In this document: positions 7,017 through 14,807 of the stretch, in pieces | Layout: each line of letters opens with the position of its first letter | How positions within the stretch are numbered: position 1 is the stretch's first letter | From: Rhodospirillaceae bacterium UBA6608 | GTDB lineage: Bacteria > Pseudomonadota > Alphaproteobacteria > Rhodospirillales_A > Casp-alpha2 | Assembly: GCA_002433335.1 (NCBI GenBank) | Contig: DJHY01000043.1 | Coordinates: forward strand, 14,615 to 29,873 | Length of the DNA: 15,259 nt | Direction: 5' to 3' | Notes under the pieces: generated by a model | Databases searched by the model: none | What the model was told of the DNA's origin: nothing | What the model saw: the letters and a program-made list of their open reading frames with translations, nothing else | Position numbers and translations under genes: made by a program

Positions 7017-9367
7017 TGGTCTTGGTCCTCCTTGGGTTCGGTCGCGGCCTGGATCAGCTCGATGATCCGTTGCGGCGTGATCGGGCAATCAGTGATGCGC
7101 AGGCCATAGGGCGACAGGGCGCTCTCCACCGCCGCGACGATGGCGGCGGGGGCGGGGATGGTGCCGCCTTCGCCCGCACCCTTGGCGCCCAGGGGGTTGA
7201 GCGGCGTCGGGCTTTCCATATGGACGATGTCGCTGTTGGGCACGACCTCGGCCGTCGGCATCAGATAATCGGCGAAGGTCGTGGTCAGCGGGTTGGCGTC
7301 GTCGTCGAATACCATCCGTTCCAACAGGGCGTTGCCGACCCCATGGGCGACCCCGCCTTGAACCTGGCCGTCGACCAGCATCGGGTTGATGACCGTGCCG
7401 CAATCGTGGACGACGGTGTACTTCAGGATCGTCACTTGTCCGGTTTCGGCATCGACCTCGACCTCGGCGACATGGCTGCCGTTGGAATAGGTCGCCTGCG
7501 GCGGGGTGAAATACCCCGATGCCTCCAGGTCCGGTTTGACGCCCTTGGGCAGCGCGTAGCCGGGCATGCCGCTGGTCATCTTGGCCAACTCGGCAAAGGA
7601 AATGCTGTCGCCTTGTTCACCCTTGATGTGGACCGCGCCGTAGCGCAGTTCCAAATCTTCCGGCAAAACGTCGAACTTGGCCGCGGCCAGGGCGATGGCC
7701 TTGCCCCGCAATTCGGCCGAGGCCGTGCGCACGGACGAGCCCGCGTTGACGGTGATGCGCGAGGCATAGGTTCCGGCCCCGCGCGGCATCAAGCCCGTAT
7801 CGCCGCCGACCACGTCGATATCGGAAACATCGACGCTCAGTTCGTCGGCGCAGATCTGGGCCAGGGTAGTGCGATGGGCCTGACCCGCCGCGGCCGCCCC
7901 GGTATAGATCGCGATCCGCCCGTTGGTCAGGATGCGAACGGTGGCGCCTTCGAACGGGCCCAGGCCGGTGCCCTCGACATAGTTGCCGATGCCGATGCCG
8001 ATATGACGGCCTTCGGCCAGGGCGGCTTGCTGCCGTTCGGGGAAGCTGTCGTAGCCCGCCTTGGCCAGGGCCTGCGCCTGGGCCTCGGGATAGTCGCCGG
8101 TGTCGTACATCACCGGCGCGCCGTCGCGATAGGTCAGGCCCATGTCATAAGGCATGTCCGACGCCTGAATGAAATTACGCCGCCGGACCTCTGCCGGGTC
8201 CAGCCCGGTTTCGCGGGCGACGGCATCCATCAGGCGCTCCATGGCGAACACCGCCTGCGGTCGCCCGGCGCCGCGCAACGGCGTGGTCGGCACCAGATTG
8301 GTGAAGGCCACGGTCACGGCGATGCGATAGGCGGGCAGCTTGTACGGCCCCGGCAGGGTCGTCGCCGATATGTACGGCATGATGATGCCCCAGGGCAGGT
8401 AGGCCCCGGCGTCATGGATCAACGTACCCTTGACGCCCAGAAGCCTGCCGTCCGCATCCACGGCGGCGGCCATGTCCCAGACCTGATCGCGTTCCTGGGT
8501 GGTGGTCAGGAAATGTTCGCGCCGGTCCTCGGCCCATTTGATCGGACGGCCCAGCAGGCGCGCCACGGCGGGGATCACCAGTTCCTCGGGATAGACTTGG
8601 TTTTTCGGCCCGAAGCCGCCGCCGACATCGGGGGTGATGACCCGGACGTGGTCCTCGGCCATGCCGAACATCTCGACCACGGCGCGCTGGGTGTTGTGCG
8701 GGGTCTGGGTCGACGACCAGATGCGAAAGGCATCGCCGACCAGATCGTAAGCCGCCGCCACGCCCCGACATTCCATGGGGTGGCCGGTGCCGCGATGGGG
8801 GGCGTAGCGTTCGCGCACCACATGGGCGGCATTGCGGAACGCGTCATCGACATCGCCGAAACCCAGGTTGAGGCGGCCGGCGATGTTGTCGGTCCGGCCG
8901 GCATGAACGATCGGCGCGCCGGGCTTCAGCGCGGCCTCGCAGTGACCGGCGGCGGGCAGGGGCTCCCAATCCACGATCACCCGTTCCGCCGCGTCCTCGG
9001 CCAGATGGCGGTTTTCGGCGATGACCACGGCGACGGCCTCGCCGACGAAACAAACCTCGGACGTGGCGAGCGGCTCCTGCGTTACCGAATAGGTGATTTC
9101 CGGATGGGGCACCTGCAACAGGATGCGCTTGCCCTGGATCTCCGGCGGCAGATCGCGGGCGGTCAGCACGGCGACCACCCCCGGCATGGCGCGGGCGTCG
9201 TCGACATCGACCTGGGTAAAGGTCGCATGGGCGAAGGGGCTGCGGACGAAAGCGGCCTCCAACGCGCCGGGCAGTTTCAAATCGTCCAGAAACTGACCTT
9301 TGCCGGTCAGCAGATCCGGGTCCTCCAGGCGCTTGACGCGCTGCCCGACGAAGGCGGTGCTGCTCAT
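7013..9367 (-). CDS. Molybdenum hydroxylase large subunit (xanthine dehydrogenase/CoxL family, non-CO form)
   Basis: The 784-residue product is the Mo-cofactor subunit of an XDH/CO-dehydrogenase-type hydroxylase. The N-terminal a/b hammerhead domain (about 15-130) is followed by the Mo-binding part. This shows GGGFG at 249-253, PLRGAGR at 363-369, the GQAHRTT stretch near 495-501, GGVAHGVGNAL at 671-681, and GAGEGG at 730-735 with E733 as the catalytic base. Genuine form I CO dehydrogenase has AYxCSFR at the 363-369 loop, with the Cu-binding Cys. Here the loop resembles form II AYRGAGR, so CO oxidation is unlikely and an organic substrate is expected. The ATG at 9367 overlaps the coxS-like stop by 4 nt, and the 3' end overlaps the crotonase start. 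No Mo-insertion chaperone (XdhC/CoxF, CoxD or CoxE type) is present in the window, so maturation factors must come from elsewhere. The long open frame on the opposite strand is a high-GC shadow. Confidence 0.93.
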   Translation of the reverse strand: MSSTAFVGQRVKRLEDPDLLTGKGQFLDDLKLPGALEAAFVRSPFAHATFTQVDVDDARAMPGVVAVLTARDLPPEIQGKRILLQVPHPEITYSVTQEPLATSEVCFVGEAVAVVIAENRHLAEDAAERVIVDWEPLPAAGHCEAALKPGAPIVHAGRTDNIAGRLNLGFGDVDDAFRNAAHVVRERYAPHRGTGHPMECRGVAAAYDLVGDAFRIWSSTQTPHNTQRAVVEMFGMAEDHVRVITPDVGGGFGPKNQVYPEELVIPAVARLLGRPIKWAEDRREHFLTTTQERDQVWDMAAAVDADGRLLGVKGTLIHDAGAYLPWGIIMPYISATTLPGPYKLPAYRIAVTVAFTNLVPTTPLRGAGRPQAVFAMERLMDAVARETGLDPAEVRRRNFIQASDMPYDMGLTYRDGAPVMYDTGDYPEAQAQALAKAGYDSFPERQQAALAEGRHIGIGIGNYVEGTGLGPFEGATVRILTNGRIAIYTGAAAAGQAHRTTLAQICADELSVDVSDIDVVGGDTGLMPRGAGTYASRITVNAGSSVRTASAELRGKAIALAAAKFDVLPEDLELRYGAVHIKGEQGDSISFAELAKMTSGMPGYALPKGVKPDLEASGYFTPPQATYSNGSHVAEVEVDAETGQVTILKYTVVHDCGTVINPMLVDGQVQGGVAHGVGNALLERMVFDDDANPLTTTFADYLMPTAEVVPNSDIVHMESPTPLNPLGAKGAGEGGTIPAPAAIVAAVESALSPYGLRITDCPITPQRIIELIQAATEPKEDQDQ

Positions 9368-9876
9368 GACCGGGCCTCCCCGCGCAGGGTTTCGGCGGCG
9401 GCCAGGGCCGCGCGGACGATGGTGTCGTAGCCGGTGCAGCGGCAGATGTTGCCCGACAAAGCCTCACGCAATTCGGCCTCGTCGGCATCGGGGTGATCGC
9501 GCAGAAAGGCCGTCAGCGTGGTCAGCATGCCGGGCGTGCAGAACCCGCATTGCAGGCCGTGGTGGTCCATGAACGCCTGTTGCAGCGGGCTTAGGGTTCC
9601 GTCCTCGGCGGCCAGGCCTTCGATGGTTGTGACGTTGCGGCCCTCGGCCTGCACCGCCAGCATCAGGCAGCCGCGCACCGCCTCGCCGTCGACCAGCACC
9701 GTGCAGGCCCCGCAGACCCCGTGTTCGCAGCCCAGATGCGTGCCGGTCAGGCCCAGGATGTGGCGCAGGAAATCGGCCAGGGAAAAGCGGTCTTCGGTCG
9801 CGGCGGTATAGTCGCGCCCGTTGACGGTCAGGGTGATCGTGCGTTTCGCTAAAGGATCGTGTGGGGTATCAGGCAT
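9364..9876 (-). CDS. Molybdenum hydroxylase small subunit, two [2Fe-2S] clusters (CoxS-like)
   Basis: The 170-residue product has the standard two-domain layout of the iron-sulfur subunit. The plant-type ferredoxin cluster is held by C50, C55, C58 and C70 (GCEHGVCGACTV and GCLML). The all-helical domain holds the second cluster with C110, C113, C145 and C147 (QCGFC and CRCTGY). All eight ligands are present, so it should pass electrons from the Mo centre to FAD. The ATG at 9876 is preferred to the upstream in-frame ATG at 9909. It gives the normal length, and AAGGAGA sits about 8 nt before it on the minus strand. The start overlaps the end of the FAD-subunit gene by 8 nt, and the stop overlaps the coxL-like start (ATGA). 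Confidence 0.95.
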   Translation of the reverse strand: MPDTPHDPLAKRTITLTVNGRDYTAATEDRFSLADFLRHILGLTGTHLGCEHGVCGACTVLVDGEAVRGCLMLAVQAEGRNVTTIEGLAAEDGTLSPLQQAFMDHHGLQCGFCTPGMLTTLTAFLRDHPDADEAELREALSGNICRCTGYDTIVRAALAAAETLRGEARS

Positions 9877-10747
9877 GGGACGTCTCCTTGCCGGCGCGCG
9901 CGCAGGCATTGGCCAGGGACCGGCGGACTAGGACGCCCGCCAGGTGTTGGCGATAGGCTTCGCTGACCAGGGCGTCGGCGGACATGGCCCGGCTTGAGGC
10001 CATGGCGGCGGCGGCGGCGAACAAGGCATCGGAAGGCATCTCGCCTTCCAACATGTCGGCCACGTCATCCAGGCGTAGCGGCCCGTCGCCGACGCCGATC
10101 AGCACGAGGGCCGCGCGGGCGATGCGCCCGTCGTCATCCAGGTCGACCAAGCTGCCGACCCCGGCCATGGCGAAATCGCCGTGGCGCTGCGCGAATTCGC
10201 GAAAGTCCCAGCCGTGCCCGGCGGGCCAGGCATCGAACGCGACCGAGGTCAGGATTTCGCCTTCGTTGATGTCGGGGGTCATATAGCCCAAAGGATAGTC
10301 GGCCATGGCGACGGTGCGCGCCCCATCCCTGGAGGTCAGGGTGATTTCGGCGTCGAACAGGGCTGCCATGCCCGGCAGTTCCGCCGCCGGGTCGAGATGC
10401 GCCAGCGAGCCGCCGACCGTGCCTCGGTTGCGGGTCTGAACATGGCCGACGAAGGACAGGGCCTCGCGGACGATCGGGCAAAGGGTCGCCAGGGCATCGT
10501 GTTCCAACACCGTGCGCTGGCGGGTCATCCCGCCGATGGTCACACGCCCGCCGTCGATGGCTACCCCGGCCAGTTCGGCAACGGGGTTGAGGTCGATCAG
10601 GTGGTCGACCGCGACATAACGCAGGTTCATCATCGGCATCAGCGATTGGCCGCCGGACAGCAGGCGGGCGTTGTCCAGGCTGGCCGCCATCTCGGCGGCC
10701 TCGGCTAGGGTTTCGGCCCGGTGATAGGTGAAGGGGGCGGGTTTCAT
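9869..10747 (-). CDS. Molybdenum hydroxylase FAD-binding subunit (CoxM-like)
   Basis: The 292-residue product matches the medium subunit of CO-dehydrogenase/XDH-type enzymes. The FAD pyrophosphate-binding motifs are SGGQSLMPMMNLR (31-43) and NRGTVGGSLAHLDP (107-120), followed by the CoxM C-terminal domain (about 180-285). It carries electrons from the 2Fe-2S clusters to an external acceptor, which cannot be told from sequence. There is no room for the extra [4Fe-4S] loop found in 4-hydroxybenzoyl-CoA reductase beta subunits, so that enzyme is disfavoured. The ATG at 10747 overlaps the coxG-like stop by 4 nt. A longer frame from 10801 lies inside coxG and is rejected. Confidence 0.93.
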   Translation of the reverse strand: MKPAPFTYHRAETLAEAAEMAASLDNARLLSGGQSLMPMMNLRYVAVDHLIDLNPVAELAGVAIDGGRVTIGGMTRQRTVLEHDALATLCPIVREALSFVGHVQTRNRGTVGGSLAHLDPAAELPGMAALFDAEITLTSRDGARTVAMADYPLGYMTPDINEGEILTSVAFDAWPAGHGWDFREFAQRHGDFAMAGVGSLVDLDDDGRIARAALVLIGVGDGPLRLDDVADMLEGEMPSDALFAAAAAMASSRAMSADALVSEAYRQHLAGVLVRRSLANACARAGKETSHA

Positions 10748-11295
10748 GCGTCCCCCGCCGGTGCCTTGCCGCCGCGCAGGCGCGCGGTCAGCCCCTGCCA
10801 CAACAGGGAGCCGACCTTGATCGCGGCTTCATCCGGCTCTTCCCCGCTTTCGATCCGCTTGGTCAGGCGTTCGGCGAATTGATCGACCAATTGCTGGGCG
10901 GTCTTGGTCACAACCCCGGCCCCACGCGCGTATTGGATGATGCTGCCCGCCAGGTTCAGGTCCGTTTCGACCGCGACGCGGGTGCCGTCGCCTTGCGGGT
11001 GCAATTGAAACACCACCGTGGCGTGGGCCGATCCCCGACCCCGGTCTTCGCGCCCCTTGGCGGCGACGCGCACGCGCATGGCCTCGGCATCCACATCCTC
11101 GATCACCGCGGTGCCCCGGAACGACAATCCGACGGGGCCGAGCTTCAGCTGAACGATCCCTTCATAGGTCCGTTCGTCCACGACCTCGGTCAGCTTGGTC
11201 CCCGGCAGGCAGGGGGCGACGTAAGGGATGTTGAGCAGCGTGCGCCAAGCGTCATCCGGCGCCAGGCTCAGGTCCAGCGTGTTGTCGATCTTCAC
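10744..11295 (-). CDS. CoxG-like SRPBCC-fold protein
   Basis: The 183-residue product belongs to the CoxG (carbon monoxide dehydrogenase subunit G) family with a START/SRPBCC fold. Early residues IDNTLDLSLAPDDAWRTL and the APCLPGTKL motif (27-35) are typical of it. In CO dehydrogenase systems CoxG is tied to membrane recruitment of the enzyme and to electron hand-over to quinone; a similar partner role here is inferred. The start is GTG at 11295, with AGAGGA 7 nt before it on the minus strand. The gene follows marR after 30 nt and leads directly into the FAD subunit. Order G-M-S-L, with coxG first, differs from the classic cox cluster, where coxG lies downstream of coxMSL. Confidence 0.88.
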   Translation of the reverse strand: MKIDNTLDLSLAPDDAWRTLLNIPYVAPCLPGTKLTEVVDERTYEGIVQLKLGPVGLSFRGTAVIEDVDAEAMRVRVAAKGREDRGRGSAHATVVFQLHPQGDGTRVAVETDLNLAGSIIQYARGAGVVTKTAQQLVDQFAERLTKRIESGEEPDEAAIKVGSLLWQGLTARLRGGKAPAGDA

Positions 11296-11325
11296 TTGGT
11301 CGTCCTCTTGTTCCCGGCTGCCGGA

Positions 11326-11862
11326 TCATTCTTGTTCCTCGAACCCGGTCAGCAGTTTCCTCAGCAGGCCTTCCAAGGTGGCCCGTTCTTTATCGTCCAG
11401 GGCGGCGACGAGCCGCGCCTGCGTTTCCACATGGGCGGCCACCGACCGCTCGGCCAGGCTCTTGCCCTGGGGCGTCAGCGAAATCACGAAGCCGCGCCCG
11501 TCGTTCGGGTTGCGCAGCCGTTTGACCAGACCGGCCCCTTCCAACTGATCGATACGATGGGTCATGGTGCCCGAAGTGACCATGGTCGAGGCGATCAACT
11601 CGCCCGGCGACAAGGCATAGGGCGCGCCCGCCCGCAGCAGGGTCGACAGCACGTCGAACCCGGCGACGTTCAAATCGAACTCGCCCCAGGTTTCTTCCAT
11701 CGCGCGCAGGAAAAAGGTGTTCAGCCGCCGCACCCGGCCCACGGCGCCCATGCCGCGCAGGTCCAGATCCGGGCATTCGCGACGCCACAGCGCCACGATC
11801 AGGTCGACATGGTCAGCCTGTTCCGGGGCGCGCAGGGGCGATGTGTCGGACATATCGTTCAT
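11326..11862 (-). CDS. MarR family transcriptional regulator, probable operon repressor
   Basis: The 178-residue product has the MarR winged helix (about 68-135). It shows LSPGELIASTMVTSGTMT for the helix-turn-helix, the recognition helix near 96-110 and the wing NPNDGRGFVISLT (118-130). N- and C-terminal helices for dimerisation flank it. An extra ~35-residue N-terminal extension is a little long for the family. It is the first gene of the molybdenum-hydroxylase operon. Two palindromic boxes lie just upstream (11884-11921), so autoregulation and ligand-released repression of the operon are likely. The ligand is probably the pathway substrate or a CoA ester, as in several aromatic-acid MarR regulators; this is inference. 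The start could be ATG 11862 or 11853; neither has a strong ribosome site. Confidence 0.92.
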   Translation of the reverse strand: MNDMSDTSPLRAPEQADHVDLIVALWRRECPDLDLRGMGAVGRVRRLNTFFLRAMEETWGEFDLNVAGFDVLSTLLRAGAPYALSPGELIASTMVTSGTMTHRIDQLEGAGLVKRLRNPNDGRGFVISLTPQGKSLAERSVAAHVETQARLVAALDDKERATLEGLLRKLLTGFEEQE

Positions 11863-11883
11863 GGCGACAGTCTTCGCACGTTC

Positions 11884-11901
11884 TATCTTGACGTCAAGAT
11901 A
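11884..11901. promoter_or_regulatory. Probable MarR operator O1 (perfect 18-bp palindrome)
   Basis: TATCTTGACGTCAAGATA reads the same on both strands over all 18 bases. It ends 21 nt upstream of the marR start codon. MarR dimers usually bind palindromes of about 16-20 bp near their own promoter, and this is the only such site found in the window apart from its neighbour O2. Direct binding is inferred. Confidence 0.8.
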
Positions 11902-11903
11902 TA

Positions 11904-11921
11904 TTTCTTGATGTCAAGATA
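11904..11921. promoter_or_regulatory. Probable MarR operator O2 (second copy) overlapping a -35 element
   Basis: TTTCTTGATGTCAAGATA matches O1 at 16 of 18 bases and keeps the inner TCTTGA/TCAAGA half-sites. Its centre is 20 bp from the O1 centre, two helical turns, so two dimers would sit on one face of the DNA. On the minus strand it contains an exact TTGACA (11917-11912) that could be the -35 of the operon promoter. No convincing -10 is seen at the matching distance. Repressor bound here would block RNA polymerase. Confidence 0.75.
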
Positions 11922-11974
11922 ACTGGGGCCATCGATCCGGTCTGGAAATCGCGTTTCGGTTTTTTTGGAGGGGG

Positions 11975-13750
11975 TTAGCCTGCCGCCGCTTTCTTGCGCT
12001 CGATCACGCTTTCGAGCTGCGCTGTCGTGGCGCGGAGCTGGGCTTTGATTTTGCCGGCGGGGATCGGCTCCTTGGCGGTGGAGCCGTAATCCGAGGGCAG
12101 GATGCCGGAGATATCGAAGTCGGCCGGCACGCTTTCGATGTCGAAATCGGCGTCCGACAGGTTCAGGTATTTCAGCGCCGCATTGGTCCAGGCGAACAGC
12201 CAGAACTGGAAATAGCCGAACCAATTGGGCACGTCCTTGCGGCGCGAGAAGGCCATGAAGAAGCCCTTGAGCGCGTAGTACACGCGCTGCGGCTTCATCG
12301 AGAAGCGGAGCATGCGCTTGGACAATTGCAGCAGCGCCCGCCAGTTCTTGAACACCATCTTCAGGAACAGGCCCGTATTGCCGAAGCCCTGGCCCTCGAT
12401 GGGGACATGGTGGCCCTCGGCCTGCAGGTCGAAGAATGCCTTGAGCCGGTTGTATTGATATTCGCCGTCGGTAAAGACATCGACGAAATGCTTGTAGCCG
12501 TCGATCATCCGCCGCCGCGGCAGCAGGTATTGGATGTTGGTCTGATACTTGTAGCCGCCCAGGCCGAAGCGTACGTCGCGCAGGCGCTTCGACAGTTTCA
12601 TGCGGCGGTACAGCGGCGTGCCGGGCAGCGCGGTCAACAACGACGGGTCGCCGGACAGCAACGCCGCCTCGGTCAGGCCCTTGAGCGTGATATCGAAGCA
12701 ATCGTCGTCGTCTGAATCGAACCCGAAGATCAGCCCGCCGACCACGATGAAGCCGCGCGATTGGATTTCGCGCACGACCTGGGTCAGCTCCGTGGCCGAA
12801 TTCTGCACCTTGGCGGTTTCCAGCAGCGAGTTCTTGGAGAAGCTCTCGATGCCGATGAACAGCATGTCGAAACCGGCGCGGCGCATCTTGGCCATCAGGT
12901 CCGGGTGATTGTGCAGGTTGATGGTCAGCCAGGTATAGAGCGACGGCGTATGGCCGGTCCGTTCCTTCCAGGCGAGAATCTTGTCGATCACTTCCTCGGC
13001 CCAGCGCGGTTCGCCGATGAAGTTGTCGCAGGCGAACAGGATTTGCGACACGCCCAATTCGCACAGATGGTCCAGTTCGGCGACGATCAGGTCCGACGGC
13101 TTGTTATGGGGTCGGTTGTTGTCGTCCATGATGCGGATGTCGCAGAATTCGCACAGGAACGGGCAGCCGCGCGAAACCTCGATCACCGCGCCGTAATAGC
13201 GGCCGATGGTGGTGTCCATCAGGCCCCGGTGCATGGGTTTTGATTTGGCGATCTCGAACCGGCCGGGCGACTTGATGATGTGGTCCATGGGTTGGCCGTC
13301 GCGGACCGATTGGATCAGGTCCGCGATCGAGGCCTCGGCGTCGCCGACGAAGACGTGGTCGAAATCCTTCAGCTGATCCAGCGTTCCGGCTTGTTCGAAC
13401 GACCAGGCGACGGGGCCGCCGACCATCGAGCGGGTGCCAGGGAACCGGGCTTTCAAATCCGCGCGCACGCGGTTCATGAAACCCGCGTCCTGATTGATGC
13501 CGGAAAACAGGTACAGGTCCGCTTCGGCGATGCCGGTCTTGCCCTGAACCCGGGTGTCGTGGAGCAACAGATCCACGCCCAGGTCTTCGGGGATATGGGC
13601 GGCGAGGGTATAGGCCCAGACCGGCATGAAGATCGCGCCATAGGTCTGTGTGTCGGAATAGACGGGATCAGGCGCATGCACGAACATCACGCGGAACGGC
13701 TTGGCGTTCCGGGTCGGCGATGGCGTCTGATTGGCCGTCGTCTGGGTCAT
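11975..13750 (-). CDS. B12-binding-type radical SAM protein (HpnP/BchE-like class, unknown product)
   Basis: The 591-residue product has an N-terminal Rossmann-like region (about 18-150) of the cobalamin-binding type. It includes GGPVAWS (111-117) and VGDAEA (135-140), but no DxHxxG for base-off B12 ligation is visible. The radical SAM core follows, with CxxxCxxC at C196, C200 and C203 (SRGCPFLCEFC). The segment LLTALPGTPLYRRM after the core, and the C-terminal region, resemble DUF4070 seen in hopanoid C2-methylase (HpnP)-like proteins. Such enzymes use S-adenosylmethionine, an Fe4S4 cluster and often methylcobalamin to modify unactivated carbons of lipids or tetrapyrroles. The residues from about 430 on are rich in aromatic and basic amino acids and could contact membrane. 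ATG 13750 has GGATAGGA 1-2 nt upstream of it, closer than usual. It lies 103 nt after the glycosyltransferase gene on the same strand. The product is unknown. Confidence 0.85.
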   Translation of the reverse strand: MTQTTANQTPSPTRNAKPFRVMFVHAPDPVYSDTQTYGAIFMPVWAYTLAAHIPEDLGVDLLLHDTRVQGKTGIAEADLYLFSGINQDAGFMNRVRADLKARFPGTRSMVGGPVAWSFEQAGTLDQLKDFDHVFVGDAEASIADLIQSVRDGQPMDHIIKSPGRFEIAKSKPMHRGLMDTTIGRYYGAVIEVSRGCPFLCEFCDIRIMDDNNRPHNKPSDLIVAELDHLCELGVSQILFACDNFIGEPRWAEEVIDKILAWKERTGHTPSLYTWLTINLHNHPDLMAKMRRAGFDMLFIGIESFSKNSLLETAKVQNSATELTQVVREIQSRGFIVVGGLIFGFDSDDDDCFDITLKGLTEAALLSGDPSLLTALPGTPLYRRMKLSKRLRDVRFGLGGYKYQTNIQYLLPRRRMIDGYKHFVDVFTDGEYQYNRLKAFFDLQAEGHHVPIEGQGFGNTGLFLKMVFKNWRALLQLSKRMLRFSMKPQRVYYALKGFFMAFSRRKDVPNWFGYFQFWLFAWTNAALKYLNLSDADFDIESVPADFDISGILPSDYGSTAKEPIPAGKIKAQLRATTAQLESVIERKKAAAG

Positions 13751-13839
13751 GTCCTATCCGCTTGCCTGTTTTCGTCCCTGCGGCGCGCCGCTTGACGGTC
13801 CGATTTCCCACCTTTTAGGGGTATTTGGGGGCCGGGTGC

Positions 13840-13855
13840 AAAGGCTTAAAGGCTT
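13840..13855. repeat. Two tandem copies of AAAGGCTT
   Basis: AAAGGCTT occurs twice in direct succession at 13840-13847 and 13848-13855, reaching into the stop codon of the glycosyltransferase gene. It may be a simple duplication; no function is proposed. Confidence 0.5.
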
Positions 13856-14807
13856 AATCGTCGTCGTGCGGGCGTTTCGGCGTGGTCTGGATATCGAAAT
13901 TGATGGCCTGAACCAGGAATTGCACGCCCAAAAGGACAGCCAGCGTGGCGATCATGATCGTGCCCATGGTCGCGGTGACGCCGCTTTGGGCGGCTTCCCA
14001 CCATTTGATTCCGCCGAAGATCAGCCCGAAGGCCGTCAGCAGCGAGCCGGCCAGAAGATAGAACGAGCCCAGCGAGAAATCGTAGATGAAGTATTTGAAC
14101 AGGATGCGTTTTCCCATGCCCCGGATCAGGCGGTAGATGAACACCGGCATGATCGACGGAATATGAAGCGACGATTGTTCGTCGCCGTAGCGGGCGGGGA
14201 TGGGCACGTCCTCGACCACCGCCCCCGCGATATTGAGGCGGATCAACATGTCCGATTCAAAGAAATAGCCGTCGGATACCCGGTCCAGCTCCATCCGCTC
14301 CAACGCGTCGCGGTTGATCGCGGTATAGCCGTTGGTCGGGTCCATCATTTGCCAATAGCCGGACGCGGCCTTGACCAGGAAGGTCAGGACGCTGTTGCCG
14401 AACAGACGCACGCGCGGCATCTGGCGCAGGGCCTTCAGATCGCGGAAGCGGTTGCCCTTGGTATAGTCGGCATGACCGGTGGCGATGGGCTTCAACAGGG
14501 GTTCCAGATAGGCCGGATCCATCTGGTCGTCGCCGTCCATTTTGACGACGATGTCGAACCCGTCGGCCATGGCCTGGCGGTAGCCGGTCTTGACCGCCGC
14601 CCCCACGCCGCCGTTCTGCACCCGGTGCAGGACGACCACGCGCGGATCGTCCACGGCCTTGGCCGTGGCCCCAGATTGATCGGGGCAGCCGTCGTCGACG
14701 ACATAGATACGTTTGATCCAGGCGGGAATGCCCCGGATCACGTCGGCAACGTGATTGGTTACCCGATAAGCCGGGATTACCACCGCGATTTTGATGTGAT
14801 CCGCCAC
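13854..14807 (-). CDS. Family 2 glycosyltransferase, DPM1/polyprenyl-phosphate type, with C-terminal membrane anchor
   Basis: The 317-residue product starts with a GT-A glycosyltransferase domain: VVIPAYR (9-15), DDG (38-40), the DGD metal motif (91-93, in KMDGDDQMD), PTNGYTAIN and the FFESDMLIRL acceptor helix. Two hydrophobic segments follow, at about 244-270 and 280-302. These are typical of bacterial dolichyl/undecaprenyl-phosphate sugar synthases, which use an NDP-sugar to load a lipid carrier at the inner membrane. The start is GTG 14807, with AAGGA 12 nt upstream. The C-terminus is short and charged (KRPHDDD). It precedes the B12-type radical SAM gene in the same direction, which suggests a shared lipid or glycan pathway. 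The sugar and the exact lipid acceptor are unknown. Confidence 0.87.
   Translation of the reverse strand: MADHIKIAVVIPAYRVTNHVADVIRGIPAWIKRIYVVDDGCPDQSGATAKAVDDPRVVVLHRVQNGGVGAAVKTGYRQAMADGFDIVVKMDGDDQMDPAYLEPLLKPIATGHADYTKGNRFRDLKALRQMPRVRLFGNSVLTFLVKAASGYWQMMDPTNGYTAINRDALERMELDRVSDGYFFESDMLIRLNIAGAVVEDVPIPARYGDEQSSLHIPSIMPVFIYRLIRGMGKRILFKYFIYDFSLGSFYLLAGSLLTAFGLIFGGIKWWEAAQSGVTATMGTIMIATLAVLLGVQFLVQAINFDIQTTPKRPHDDD

Noticed and set aside
7016..9430. An 804-codon open frame on the plus strand opposite the coxL-like gene
   Set aside because: It mirrors a strongly supported gene with all family motifs. Its product is low-complexity, rich in Gly, Arg, Asp and His, as expected for an antisense frame of high-GC DNA.
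7013..11295. True aerobic CO dehydrogenase (coxMSL)
   Set aside because: The large subunit has PLRGAGR in place of AYxCSFR, so the copper-binding cysteine is missing, and coxD, coxE and coxF homologues are not seen.
11960..11966. A run of seven T on the plus strand as a terminator
   Set aside because: No stable GC hairpin precedes it, and no plus-strand gene ends nearby. On the minus strand, where the genes are, it reads as A.
11883..13064. A 393-codon minus-strand frame within the radical SAM gene that runs into the marR operator region
   Set aside because: It is an Arg-rich out-of-frame shadow of the radical SAM gene. The true frame holds the CxxxCxxC cluster.
13780..13791. GCGGCGCGCCGC palindrome upstream of the radical SAM gene
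   Set aside because: A 12-bp palindrome of only G and C is easily expected by chance in DNA this GC-rich, and there is no second copy or loop to suggest a function.
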